64,000 nt of DNA from NCBI GenBank assembly GCA_000708835.1, contig DF237157.1:1-64000 (forward strand), in the 5' to 3' direction. The position numbers and the translations under genes are program-made. Below, piece by piece: positions 1-11,865 of this stretch; position 1 is the stretch's first letter, and each line of letters starts with the position of its first letter. The notes below the pieces were generated by a model that saw only the letters and a list, made by a program, of their open reading frames with translations, had not been told where the DNA came from and ran no database searches. The DNA is from Klebsormidium nitens. Taxonomy: Eukaryota > Streptophyta > Klebsormidiophyceae > Klebsormidiales > Klebsormidiaceae.

Positions 1-154
1 AGTTTCGATGTCAGGTGCTTGATTGGCGCCCGCCCTTTACTTGTGCCTTTGTACCTGACAGCTGATGAGGTCAGCATTCTCCCACGCACTTCGAAGCAGC
101 AAGTGATTTGTGGAGGATGCTTTCAAGGGCTGTTCAGCTCTTTTTCACTGCTAG

Positions 155-1669
155 GTGGTGTGGTTCGGACGCTTCAAGCAATGTCAGACCGACGGTCCAT
201 GATCCTGATGTATGCGTGCGCGCTGGGTACAGTGGGAGGTAAGCTCGACGGCCCCTCTCTTTCCATCATGGCCGTCATCTGTGGCTGTTTCCTGCCAGCA
301 AGGAAGATTGATTTCTATCTTTCAGACTATGCTTCCACTGAAGCAGCTGAGTAGGCCACTTGCCCTTCAATTTCTGAAGGTGCTGGTCTCCTAGTATACA
401 ATCTAGGAGTTGTCAATCTGTGCTTATGTCTATCCTCATCAGAACTTGGTGGTGGGCCTCTCCTGAGTTGTACTGCCATTTTTGCAGCTCTAGTTCTCAC
501 GTCTAGTTACAAGAAGACAGTAGAGCATCACCAACGGGAAGCAGAGGCAGCAGCGGCAGAGCAGGGTAGTGTGGGGCCATCTAAAGCCAGCACCTTTGAA
601 CAGAAGCTCGCAAATCTTGACAAAGTTCGATGATGGTGAGGGGTTTTGACCCTGACAAAGATCATACCACCAAGTTCCCGTCAGATGAATGGTGTGAAAG
701 TCATTCATCCCCAGCTAGACAATAGGGTGATCAACTAGCTAGGCTTAAAAAATCTTTTCAAGATTAGAAGCACGGCGAATAGGCAGAGACTTTCCGATTT
801 TAGACAAAAGAAGACGCCCAAAGAAGAAGTGAATACTGCAGTGCAACTTTGTAGTGATAGCGCCAGAGGATTGCAAAAAGTTTTGATCAATGGAAGTCGG
901 AGTTTCCTGTTGACAAAGTAGGCGTCCCTAAGGCCGGCAATGATTCAGAGCATCTGAAACCATCACCGTTCCACTGCATGTGACGGTTGCAAGCTTCTAT
1001 GGTTTGTAGGCCTCTAACAGAGAACGAAACTAGGTAGAAGAGTCGATGAGGTTTTGGAAATTAGGGATCTGGGAACAAGTGTGCATGGGTCCAATCGGGC
1101 AAGCACAATCAGGCAAGTTCTTAGGCACGACGGACACCGCCATCTACACTTTCTGGTTTTTTCTAGTGTGTTTCTCATGAGTTCTGGCATGCGCCGAGTC
1201 CATTTTGGAACGCGCACAATCAGGCCTTGTGCATCCGCGCTAGCTCTTGCCGGACTCATTGTTTCTTCTAAGCTTCAGTCATGGATCGTAATGTCTTACT
1301 GAGGCTCCCAGCAAATCTGGGATTTTTCAGTATGCTGGCGCACGGTATATACAACTTGCACATCGCCGAACTGCCGAAGTCAACTTAGGCGGGCGGCCGC
1401 TACAAGGTGCCGGCTGCCCCAAGCTGCCAATTAAGACATATATCAGAATATGTATCATGATCATGTTCGAGGCACACATGACGGTCACATGCACTGAGTA
1501 CTTGCGAAAATACAATTGTCATAGATATTGCGCCATTCAGACTTGCATCAAATCGGCGGCGGTCCCAGTTCCCCCCAATGACGTGGCCGGGACCAACACC
1601 GAGGAGATGATGAACGCGATCGCGGACCTGATCTACAACCGCTTCCGCAAGGGGAAGGACAAGGAGTAG
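155..1669 (+). CDS. 3' end of an unrecognised small membrane-protein gene, cut by the left edge
   Basis: I do not recognise the family. Two exons join in phase. Exon 155-238 follows a ctgctag acceptor and ends at a gtaagc donor. It encodes a stretch with a hydrophobic segment (MILMYACALGTVG). Exon 488 onward follows tttttgcag and continues the hydrophobic segment into a charged, Ala/Glu-rich tail (residues SSYKKTVEHHQREAEAAAAEQ region). Two endings are possible. Reading through gives a stop at 631-633. A weaker donor at 566 (gtagtg) would join in phase to 1569-1669, a GC-rich terminal exon whose peptide begins PPNDVAGTNTEEMM and ends at tag 1667-1669. The second form explains the otherwise orphan coding-looking block at 1569-1669. 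The protein is probably a single-pass membrane protein with a cytosolic helical tail. The N-terminal part lies before base 155 or outside the window. Confidence 0.42.
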
Positions 1670-2407
1670 TCAAATTTTAGTGTCCTATTAGCACGGATAA
1701 TCTACCCCGTCGCAGCATTGAAACATCTCATTTGCATAACATCCGACCCATCATGCATCTGGCACTTGCTAGCTAGAGTAATTTGTTAGCATGCAGTCTA
1801 GGTTACTTGCATCCACCCGGACATGACTTACAATTCCGTAGCAAGTTGTAGAGTCAAAAACACCCATCCCGGCTTGGCCGGAGACCGTGCTCAATGGCTG
1901 AATGAGGCTAAGGGCGTTAATAAATTGGAAGTTACCATCAAAGGCACACAATGATGTAGTGCTATAGGGCGGCAACGTTTGGATCTGCAGTGATCAACTC
2001 GTTGCTGACCCAGATTAGATGCAGGACTCAGCCGATTGATGGGTATGTATTCAGCGCCGGCGACATATGCAGTTAGATACACAGACTCAGCCGATTGGAG
2101 CAGCGTCGATGATAAGAATGTCGCACAGCAATCGGGCATCCGCTTTTTTAAGCTTCATCTTCAAGCTAGTCGATGCAGCGATTCGCGACCAGCATTGGAC
2201 ATGATGCTTTGAATCGAGTGTCTGAAAACCTACCACGTCAAAGCTCGACAACTGTGCGCATCAGGCTGTGCCATTCAAGTGCACGCGCTTGCAAGCCAGC
2301 TGCATCGTAAAGTCGACACTCTCCTATTGCTCGTCAACCAGCGTCAATCCGTCTCGACGAATCCTCTTTATGTACAAAGCAAACGTTAATCAACGTTCCT
2401 ACGAATG
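1670..2407. other. tail-to-tail intergenic segment
   Basis: No coding exon with credible splice sites is visible. It separates two convergent genes. It holds a short imperfect direct repeat (agactcagccgattg) near 2025 and again near 2083. Confidence 0.5.
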
Positions 2408-5097
2408 CTATTTGCCTAAGCACTTCATGAACGCGGAAGTGGCCATCGACCCCAAGAATCGCATCCCCGCTGCCCCCCCCGGGAAGTACGAAACGGCGTA
2501 GTATAGCAATGACATGACCTGCAGGGGAAACATGCTCGTAAGGGGACTGGTATCTTGCAGCATCGGATCTTGAGAGAGCGCAGACTATGATTACGACATT
2601 CTCTCCGGAAGCCTGTCGTCAACTCAAGCAAAGAGGTCGACAAACCTGAGCCGTTCCCTTGTTTGAATTACCTCCTTTCCCCAAGGGTCCAAGTTCGGGT
2701 GAGCTTGTCAAATTCACACGAGCCGCTGAACAGACCATTCTCATCCAGCTTTTCACAATGTAAGAGCTCCTTATCATCAAAGTCGGAGTCTACCTCTACA
2801 CGAAAACGATCAACCGGCCCTGCTTCACAGATACTATCACAGAAAATCCGACTCAAGGAGGAGAACACTCAAGACAAATAATTGCAAGAGAGCCAAACCC
2901 CCTTGCTTTTCGAGCGACCCACCTGAATTCCCGAGAAGACCACCGATAGGAGGTAACTGTGCATGACCATGGATACGTAGATGGTCGCCGCCATGCTGGC
3001 GAGGAAGATGCACGTAAAGGGCAACCGCTCGGCCGACAACATGTGATGCAGCTGATTCTTGGGTCCCTGCAATGAAGACGGGCAGAGTCTTTCAAAGGGC
3101 CTTGAACACAGGTGTTATTTCGACGGATTGTTCGATCTCCCGCGAGATGGCCGGGATTTGAGATCATAGTCGAAACGGAGGACTCTCGCAGTGCGTTGCG
3201 AACTTGCGCTGCAACATCTTGCCCCTGCGTTTCCCAGGTTTGATATATATTACGAACTTACAAAATTCACGTCATCAGAGGTCATTGTTTCTCAGTGTAG
3301 CACGGCGTCGTCTCGCTTCTTTGGACAATGCTGTGAAAGACTCACAAGTGAATGCGGTCAAGTTGTCGAGTGAGCGCCGGAGACTGCAGCGGACTCAGCA
3401 GTCCCAACGGCGGATGCTCTGTGCGGACGAGATTTGACCTTGCTTGTGTGGCAACTATCATAGACGTTGTTAAAAGTGCGACCCAAAGCTTCCAACGCCG
3501 CGAGCAATTCAAATCTGATAACTCGCTGTACGATTTCCAACTCGTGCACCCTGAACTACAAAGGGATTTGAGAATCATTAACCTCGTGGGACACAGACGG
3601 ACGTGTCTCAGACTGCTGTGTTATGCTCCGACTTGCCATGGGAGGGGCAAGTCAAGCAACGGGATAGTCCGGTAAGGGACTCAAACCCAGAAGAAGGAAA
3701 CATGGCTTTGCGCTTCAAATTATCCGGTACGAAGTTGCCTGAATGATGAAGAGGTAAGGAAAGCAGTCTGCGAACTTCTCTGGGCCCAAACAAGTGTCTA
3801 CAGCAATCACGAACTTGACTAATGAAAGGAGCGTCGTTCAGCACTTGCCTTTAGTACGAAGAAGGCCCCAATAATAAAGAGGCAGCCGAGGGTGAAGCAG
3901 ACGGCGAATTTTTGGGGGGCAACGACCATGAGAGGGAGGAAGATGGTGAAAGCCATGGAGAGGAAGAAGACGCCCGTGCCCATCGAGAGGCCGAAGTACA
4001 TGATGGCCCTGCAAAGTCATTGGTTGGATTTTTGCAGACCAGAACACCACAATTGGACCCTATTTCGACATGGAAGGGCTGAATCCGTCGTCAAACGATA
4101 CAACAGATGGAGGACGTTGTACGGATTCTGGACTGCAACAGGAAAGTTCTGACACAGCCTAAGAGACAGGATATGTAAACGCTTCGGTTTACACAGGCCT
4201 TCAACTCTGCGTAAGTGTTCATAAACAAGAACTTTGAGCTTGTACAGGCCTCAAAACTGCTGCAAACCTCGGGGAAAATCTTCGTCGCTGACGGGCCTAA
4301 AGCAATACCGGATTTGACATACCTGAACAGGAATATCATTCAGATGGTGACAAAGAAAAGATTACCAAACGATGATTTCATTATTCAAAGCCACTTCTTA
4401 TGAAGCACTTCAACAGCCTGAACTCTGCATCAGCCTTTCCAAAATAGTGATGAAACATTGAATAGTGCATGCCATATATTAAATGATCCTTATTTGATGC
4501 GCCAATGTGGCATGACTCCATTTGCAGAGGGCGAGTCACAGTCATAGAATGATGCATGATGTGGACCGACATAAGGAACTATGCCAAATGGACGTTCCAG
4601 AAAGTAACATCGCAAGGAGACGCCTTTAGGAACGTACCACGCCCAACTATTCACGAGGCCTTAAAGTTGTGCCCCCTTGGTTTGAGATTTGTCGCTGTTG
4701 CAGAAGCCAAAGCAGAAAGGAGCAGAGAGAATTTGCAGAGTTTCCATTCTCCAACCATACCACCACCAGCACACATTTGCTTTTCACTTAACATCAAGAC
4801 GCCTCTCTCGGCTCACTTTCTCGACGGGATATTTTGCGCCGACGTCTGGATGCTCCCCGGAAGCTCCCGCACCCCCTTGTCGATTGAAGCGAACCCTTTC
4901 AGCAGGAATGTATTTGCTTGCTTCAGCATCGGGTTCTGCAGGAACGAGTCTGTCTCCCCAGCTTCCAAGTCCGCTGAGCTGGCGGCCAGCCCCGCACCGG
5001 AGTGCGAGGTGGTTGCATAAGTGTTCCATTCTGCAACCAGGGACTTTGGACGGTCCTCGGACACGCCTCCCGAGAACCAGCCCTGCAGGGCCTGCAT
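2408..5097 (-). CDS. SFT2: SFT2-like Golgi vesicle-transport membrane protein
   Basis: Four exons on the minus strand: 5097-4817, 4008-3849, 3066-2923 and 2518-2408. They total 696 bases and 231 residues, with all phases matching. The SFT2 family is a small four-helix membrane protein of the Golgi that assists retrograde, endosome-to-Golgi vesicle fusion together with t-SNAREs. The cytosolic N-terminus starts MQALQGWFSGG and ends in the plant-like run GVRELPGS. Hydrophobic helices follow in exon 2 (MYFGLSMGTGVFFLSMAF; FAVCFTLGCLFIIGAFF), exon 3 (after GPKNQLHHMLSAERLPFT) and exon 4 (YYAVSYFPGG, ending KCLGK). These motifs and their order are diagnostic of plant SFT2-like proteins. The start is the only ATG giving the family-typical N-terminus. 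The intron after exon 2 uses a GC donor (AAAG|GCAAGT), the classic GC-AG variant. The gene is divergent from the BCH gene to its right. Confidence 0.9.
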
Positions 5098-6301
5098 TTC
5101 GGGCGGCCTTTCGACAGCCCACCACTAAAGATTTTTTAAGCGCAGGTATATAGAAGCTTCTCAACGAGCTTTAGAGCGCAAGGGACCCACTGAAACGCAC
5201 TGAGCGGCTTAGAAAGAGCCAATGAGCTGTATGACTTTCACAATAGGGATTAGAGCTTGCTTGAGTATGGGCACTTTTCTGCAGATTGACTGCTGTTTGA
5301 ACAACGTTGGATGGCTGAGCAAAAAGAAAGACTGTCCCTGGCGCTAGAATCTTCAATCTGAAAAGATGTGTAACCTTTGAGCGTGCCAGATGCTCTTTCT
5401 CGTACTTTCTGATATTGGCCCCTTGCTTCTGTGTGCAAAACCCTCAAAAGCCAATGATACATAGGGCACACTCAAGCTGTACGAGGTTGAATTCAGCACC
5501 CTTGATGCATTGTGGTGAAGCAAAAGTTTATCCCCAGGTGGTATGGTATTCCTGCCACTCCAGTGCATACTAGCGCCCCTCACATTCCACTTTCCCATGT
5601 GACAGCACATGTATGCGATATTGGCAGCGTATCTAGCACTGTAGCAGCGCCATGATCCATCCTCAGTGAGGCTGCGGTTTCCGCACCGTCGATCTTTGTT
5701 TGCACTGAACTTTTGACGGTTAACATTGACAACCTAGTTGATAAGCAAGTTTCAGCTTATCGACGGTGCAGAGAAAGCAGGTAGTCTGCTGAGTTTCCAG
5801 CCCGGACTCGTCGCGACACCCTCTTCGACTTCGGGTTCGGCTGGGTTTCAGCCATAACCGTCTTCCCCAACCCGCTTTCCAAGAACCTTCACGAATCACC
5901 GATGCCTCCCTGACCACGTTGACCAGTCCTCGCGGTTTAGACCGAAAACGTCGGAGGTTAGCTAGCTACCTAGCTGGCCAGCCAATATCTGCCAGCGAAC
6001 TCCCCCAGTACTTTTCTCGTTCTTCTGCCCTCAGGCTTCAATGGAGCATCTGCGTAATTCAGTCTAGGAGATAACATCATGCAGCTGAGCCGCTCTTCAG
6101 TGCAGGTTGCGGATTCCACTTTGGAAGCACATTCTGAAGGTATCTAAAGCAGCATTGCGTTTCGTGGTTGCCACATTAGTTCGCTTGCTCGCCCATTGGA
6201 AAAAGTTTATGACGGTTTAGCTGTAAGTTTTTGCTTGGCTCCAGCGATCACAGAAGTGAGTTCCTCATACCGGGAGTTTGCCTAGCAGCCAAACCACGCA
6301 G
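5098..6301. promoter_or_regulatory. shared upstream region of two divergent genes
   Basis: About 1.2 kb lie between the start codons of the SFT2-like gene (-) and the BCH-domain gene (+), so both promoters should be here. I see no clear TATA box and no coding exon. The BCH start codon directly follows an acceptor-like ccacgcag, so a 5' UTR intron probably lies in the right part. Confidence 0.5.
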
Positions 6302-9300
6302 ATGCCTCCACATGACTCTTCTGAGGTGATGTCTACCCCTGATTTTGCTGCACCTGCTGACGTCCTCAAAGGGGAGGAGCGCAAGGAAGCCGATGCTCTT
6401 GATGACCTGACCCACGTTATTGAAGAGGCCAACCTGAGCAGTCCTGTTGCAAGGGAAACTGCACATGAGGTGCGGTTTCTTGCAGCTTATCCTATTCCTA
6501 GTCAAGGAATGTAATATTTTCAGCAAAATGCTGAGGGAAGATGTGGACTTTCACACTGACTGCTACATAGCACTTTCAGCAATGAGCAATCTTGCTGTAC
6601 AGAAAATTGCGGTTTTAAAGTCAACTGTCTGTGTTTGATAGCCAAGTAAAAGAATCAGCGGCCTCGGTAGCATTCTGGGCCTCTGAGTGGAATCCAGCTG
6701 GGGGTGGGGCAGTGCACTGAGGATGTGCTCATGAATAATGCTGTGCAGTGTGGATGTTCCCTCTTCAAACAAAAATTGTTTTCTCATCTGAAGTTTCTGA
6801 CTTGTAAAGCTCAGCCACTTGAACTTGCGGGTTTCTGGTTATAACAGCTAAGTGCTCGTACAGCGCTTTCTGAAGGAACTCTTGGTCGCTGGTTTTGTGT
6901 CACCATCCTATCTTATGTGGATTGCGCAGCTCCATTTGACTCTGGAGGGTCATAATATCATACTGTGATTTGTTGAAAGAGCATAGCATGTGGTCAACTT
7001 CAAGCCCTGTGAGGTCCAAGCTCGCAGCACCAGCGCTTTGAGATATTTTAAGGCATTTCTAGGGTTTGATAACCGAGATGGAACGCACTTGCATAACCTG
7101 CCCACCAGCAATTGTGCAAAGAGCTTGTGAAGTCTGCTTCTGAATATTGCTTAGATCTTACTTCATTGGGGACTCATTTGAGGTCTGAGCTTCACATCAA
7201 GAGGTTGTTTGGATTATGCGGCGCCCATCAGAACTTTTGTTGCACTCGTCATAATGGCCACCGCATGATGCAGATCTGGAGAGCCCAGGCATCGTCAATT
7301 TACTTTAGAGACTTACGCGGCACTCATTGAATTTGAATTGTTGCCAAAGCAATCAAGGCCGTCAGATCAGATAGACTATTCACTTGAATGGCAAGTGAAG
7401 GAATTCTTCCGCAACTGCCTCCTGCGAAGCCAGATTCGTTTAGCAAGCTGGGGCAGATCAGCTCCAGAGATTGCAAAAATGTTCTCATCTTCATAATGAT
7501 CCGTTTCTGTGATGAGATCATTTTCGTTTTTGAGTTTTTTTGTGCTTGTCTGTTCATACCCGTAGTCCACTCTACTTAAGCCCCAATTTCCACGTTCAGG
7601 GCCCCTCCCAAGACCCCGAGTCCAAACCAGCTGCAGACTCGGACACTGCAGACGAGGCCCAGCAGTATGCAAGCCACGTCCGGAATGCGAGCGAGGATTA
7701 CTCAGAGAGCCTCAGGGATGCCGTTCTGAGGGAGCCTGGAAAATCCAGCATCATTGAGGGTGAGGCGCTTTCTAATGCTACGCAGTTTTTTCAAGTCAAC
7801 TGGAGATACTGTTTGTAGCTAATGGATGCCATTGACCGGGCACTTTGATGATGAGTACGGGAAATAGTTGCCCGGGTGATGTCGAATAGCAGGAGAAACT
7901 TGTCGTTCACGCATTGAGGTATTCTGCTTGTGACTTTCAGCAACGCTGGATACATCCCTGTTCTTAACTAGGAGAAGCCTTCTGCTGAATGAGATTCAGA
8001 CCGAGGGAGATGTGCATTCAGTGATTAAAACCGCCTCTGGAACTATGTCTGGGTTGTGAAGGCTTCATTGGGTCACTTTTTGTGCTTCCTGCCAGCGTCA
8101 TTTGTCAGTAAACTGTACACCCTCGATTGAGCTTAATCAAGTCCCTTCATTGCCTTCATTGCTACTGCCCTAGTCAGCGAGTGGTAGCTCATGTTCAGCC
8201 CCTTTATTATCTTTCGTTCAGTGTTCTATCTTAAACTGCGGCCCCACTGATCCACTCAGCAGCCAAACAAAGGATGGCGGTAGACCTTCGACCGGTCATG
8301 CACTGACTTTCAAAACCTCGTGTACAGATGAGTCGACAATTGTTAGTAAGGCGGGCGAGGGCTCCCCCCCTCCTAGTTATGAAGAGGCAACAAAAGAGAG
8401 CTTGTTGACTTTGAGCGGGAATGATGCTATGGGCCGACCGATTGGTAAGCATAGTTTGGCGTCCACGTACAGAATACGATTGGGCACTTCGTGTCCACCA
8501 AAATAAGAAATCTACATGGTTCTGAGGACAGTCGTCTGTAGCTGATATACTGGAACCAGGTCCAGAAACGTAAAAGAGCTTTGGGGCCGAGCTTTTCTCA
8601 TTGTCTTTCTGTCTCTGCCTTCTCATGCAATTCTAAGATCCGGCCTTTGCTTCTGCGGAAAGAGAATGTAATCAAAGCCAACGGCCGCCTTCTGAACGGC
8701 CGCCTTGCGTAGGAGCGTCGAGCATCTTCGCACTTTGGAGGAAAAGCTTGAATTGATTTGATGTAACTTGATGATGCTGCGAGCTTGAAAAGCGGGCTCT
8801 TATTAAATGCTCTATAGCACTCGTTCTGCTTCAGCAAGATTGTCCAGAAGGGTGGGGCCTGTGACGACGAAAAGCTTCAGACGGAAGCAGGCTCTCCTTT
8901 CGTAGCTGGCTGACGAATCTCGTTGTGACACGTGTGCTCGCCTTGCAGTCTTGATTGACGCCAGCCAAGCTCCGCCCCCAAACGAGAGGTCCGCCGCCCT
9001 GAAAAAGCTGATTGGTAAGACTTGCCTTTCAGAATTGGCAGCGATTCCTCTATTTTTTCTCAAGATTCAGCCGATCGGGACAACGAGGGTCAGTCTTGCT
9101 CGCGCTCTTCTAGCTGGTGCTTCCAGACAGCTTTGAACCCCGTTTGTGGCTGCGTCGTCTCGTGATTCGAAGAGCCGTTCCGGCTTTCCTTATTCTGCCT
9201 CCGTTTCGCTTAACCTTTTCGGTCATTGGGCCACCTCCCGACGACTTTTGCGAGGCTCCTGTTTTCAAAGGCTCGAAATCGCTGTATTCTTGTTATCATC

Positions 9301-11865
9301 TTCTTGGACGTGTTATCCCTGAGTCCAACCCTCCTACCCTCTTCCTTCGGTTGCCTTTTTCTTCCCAACCCCGTTGTTCGCTTGCAATCTTCGCACCAGT
9401 GCAGAGAGTCCGCTCGAGCCCTTGCGAGCACACATATTTATTCAGGTCTTATTCCGAAAAAAGCAACCTCAACCGGTTTTCTTGGCCTTCTGCTTACGCG
9501 AACAGTGTCTCAATCGTACGGACACCGTTTCTCCTTTTTGCGCAGAGAAACTCGAACCGATCGTAACGGGCGGCCCCTATGTCCTCGTCTTCGCCCTCTC
9601 ACCCAAGTACACGGCAGCCAACCACAAACAACAGGTGCACTTCCCTAGAAAATTCACCTACAGACGTTTTGTTTGGTCCTACTGCCTCGGAAATACGTCT
9701 ATACACAAGCCTTCAGGAAAGAGAAGGTTCCAAGGGGGATAAGGGAAGGAAACGAAAATTGGCGAGACGAGACTATGCTAGTGTCACGACTGCGGATCCT
9801 GTGGCCTCGTTCACTTCCTTCAAGTGCGGTTGTCCTGATATCCGGGACCTCCAAAGCTTTGATCTGCATCCTCGAGTCTTCGTACAAAGCCTTGCATTTC
9901 ACTTCGAAAAGTTGGACGCCTCAATTTACGGGTGTCCTGCACCGATCATCAGCTCCACTAAAGCCTGTCAACTTTCAGGAATGATAACACGCCGTCGTGA
10001 AACAAGCCCAAGGATTCATTCTCGGCTATCTGGTTGCCACAAGCCGGCCACTCTTGTGTGCGAGAGCATCCCAAAAAATTCGCTCTCTAAACGCCCAACT
10101 TTGCATCGACGCGTGCAGATACCGACCCTATGGCTCCTGAAAGCGTACCGAAAGCTCCCTCGTCCGTACAAGAAGAACGTTCAGAAGATCGTCTTCATCC
10201 ATCCGTCACTTGTCCTTAAGGTTAGCATTTTGGCTTTCTCGTTTCTTCGCTGTTTTTGTTACAATATATCCGCTTGCTCCTGTCCTTCCCTGTGTCTTTG
10301 CTTGGAATCTGCAAGAGGCTCTGCTTGGAATCTGCAAGAGGCTCCTTTGCCGTCAGGTGACCGGTTGGAATAGGACGGTGAGGTCCAAGTTCGTCCGTTT
10401 GAAATATTATATCTTGAGGACACAAGTAGCGCAACTCTCTGCAAGTTTGCCCAGAGTGAAAGCCAGCAGAATCTGGACCTAGCCGGTTGGAAAAGGAATA
10501 CCAGACCCGAAAGACCGAAGAGCTGCAATCAGGGGGGGCAGCTGCACGGATCGAGCAATCATACGTGGTCGTATTTCGAAGATCAAACCTCAACGCCCGC
10601 TTTGTGGACGCCGGATCAGTTCCTTATCACACGGCTGAGCAATCGTTCTATCCTCATCTGCAGGCTGCCTTCAAGTTTCTGACGCCGCTCCTGAGTCCCA
10701 AAGTCCACCGAAAGATCGTCAAAGTCAACCGATTGGTGAGTGCCTCTTATAGGCATCTTTGGTCGTCAACGGACTCTCTTCACTTGGGTTTGACCGAGCC
10801 GGCACTTAGCTCCGCTTGACGAGGGGAGAAAATCCGCTGATAATCCGCGCAGGGTGCCTCAACCCCTTCATCTGTGACCATTTGATCCCCCTTCCTTTCT
10901 TGTTCTGGCGTTGTTTGGCGTTGTTGTGCAAAATTTCCCCAAGGTTTTGAATACATTGTGGGCTTCATATATATCTCATTCATTGTAGAACGGGTCTTGC
11001 ACTAAATGCAGTCGTCCTGCCGGCGTTTGGGAAGAGGCAAGCCAAGAAATGCTTAGGCGAACTCTATGCGCCCTCTTCCCAACCAGCCTATATGGAATCA
11101 GCGTTTTGATCAGCTCCTGGTTAGCTTCGTGCGAACCCCTACCATTTGGAATGATGCAGAGTCCTTAACCAGCTTTGACTGCCCTTTTTCCCACTTTTCT
11201 CGCTACTGGAGCAGTATCGTCCCTGGGCTGGGTTGTGTTAGTTTTTCAACCTAAAACCCTAAATCCCTAAAACCAAAGGAACGCTAGCTCGCAAGTTCAG
11301 TGCCACACAACATGTTCGGTCAGCAGACCTTTGGGATCATGTTCGGTTAGATGGTCAACTCTTCAGGACCCGGCAACCGAATCTGGCGCTGTTTACAAGA
11401 GCTTCAGGTTCTGGATAGCAGCGTTCGACTGAAAACGGGGCAGTTCCAGGGTATTCTGCTTGGGTTCATTGATCTATCAGACCACAGAAAGGTCGGATCA
11501 AGCACGCGGTAACAGAGCTTGGCAGCGTTTGCAACGCGGATGAGATACAAGCAGCCTGGCGGTCCAGTCATTAGCCGCAGACTCACCTTTCTCAGCAGAC
11601 ACCTCTAAACTGTCCGACACAAGGAGAGAAGTTTGACTCCGTTCCTCTTCTGCAGAGTGACCTGCCGGTGTTGACGAACAGCGAGATCTTCCTCGACCAA
11701 CTCAAGTTGGCTGAGCATGTGTTTGAGTACGACAGACGACAGTCAAGCCTGTCGAAAACCCAATCTCTCACGATCACGGGCCCGGAGGTTGCGCTGAGCA
11801 CGGTTAACGAGCGCGATGACACAGAGGCGGAGCATCAAGACCCACCCGTTGTTGTAGTCAAGTAG
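6302..11865 (+). CDS. PPxY-containing protein with C-terminal BCH/CRAL-TRIO-like domain
   Basis: Eight exons: 6302-6469, 7600-7759, 8328-8444, 8949-9014, 9546-9634, 10119-10220, 10664-10735 and 11656-11865. They sum to 984 bases, 327 residues, with every phase matching. Residues 1-110 are acidic and probably disordered. Exon 3 carries PPPSYEEA, a PPxY motif at about 124-127, the type bound by WW domains of NEDD4-like ubiquitin ligases. Residues about 150-275 form a divergent CRAL-TRIO (BCH, Sec14-like) domain. The key run is WLLKAYRKLPRPYKKN followed by a VFIHPS core strand, and the domain ends in LAEHVFEYDRRQ. Such domains bind lipids or small GTPases (BNIP2, p50RhoGAP, GDAP2). No RhoGAP or macro domain is encoded here. 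Introns 4-7 look unusually repeat-rich. The family call is firm for the domain; the biological role is unknown. Confidence 0.8.
10299..10344 (+). repeat. perfect 23-bp tandem duplication in an intron
   Basis: Two adjacent identical 23-bp units (tgcttggaatctgcaagagg plus ctc) lie in intron 6 of the BCH-domain gene. The absence of any difference indicates a very recent slippage or duplication event. The unit contains tctgcaag, resembling the tctgcag acceptor of the next exon at 10664. Confidence 0.9.

Noticed and set aside
4556-5164. Long open frames of 154 and 126 codons on both strands
   Set aside because: They overlap exon 1 of the SFT2-like gene in other frames. Only the 5097-4817 frame gives the family N-terminus and splices on in phase.
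9117-10373. Long plus-strand open frames (149 and 264 codons)
   Set aside because: They run through introns and exons of the BCH-domain gene. Only short parts (9546-9634, 10119-10220) are true exons.
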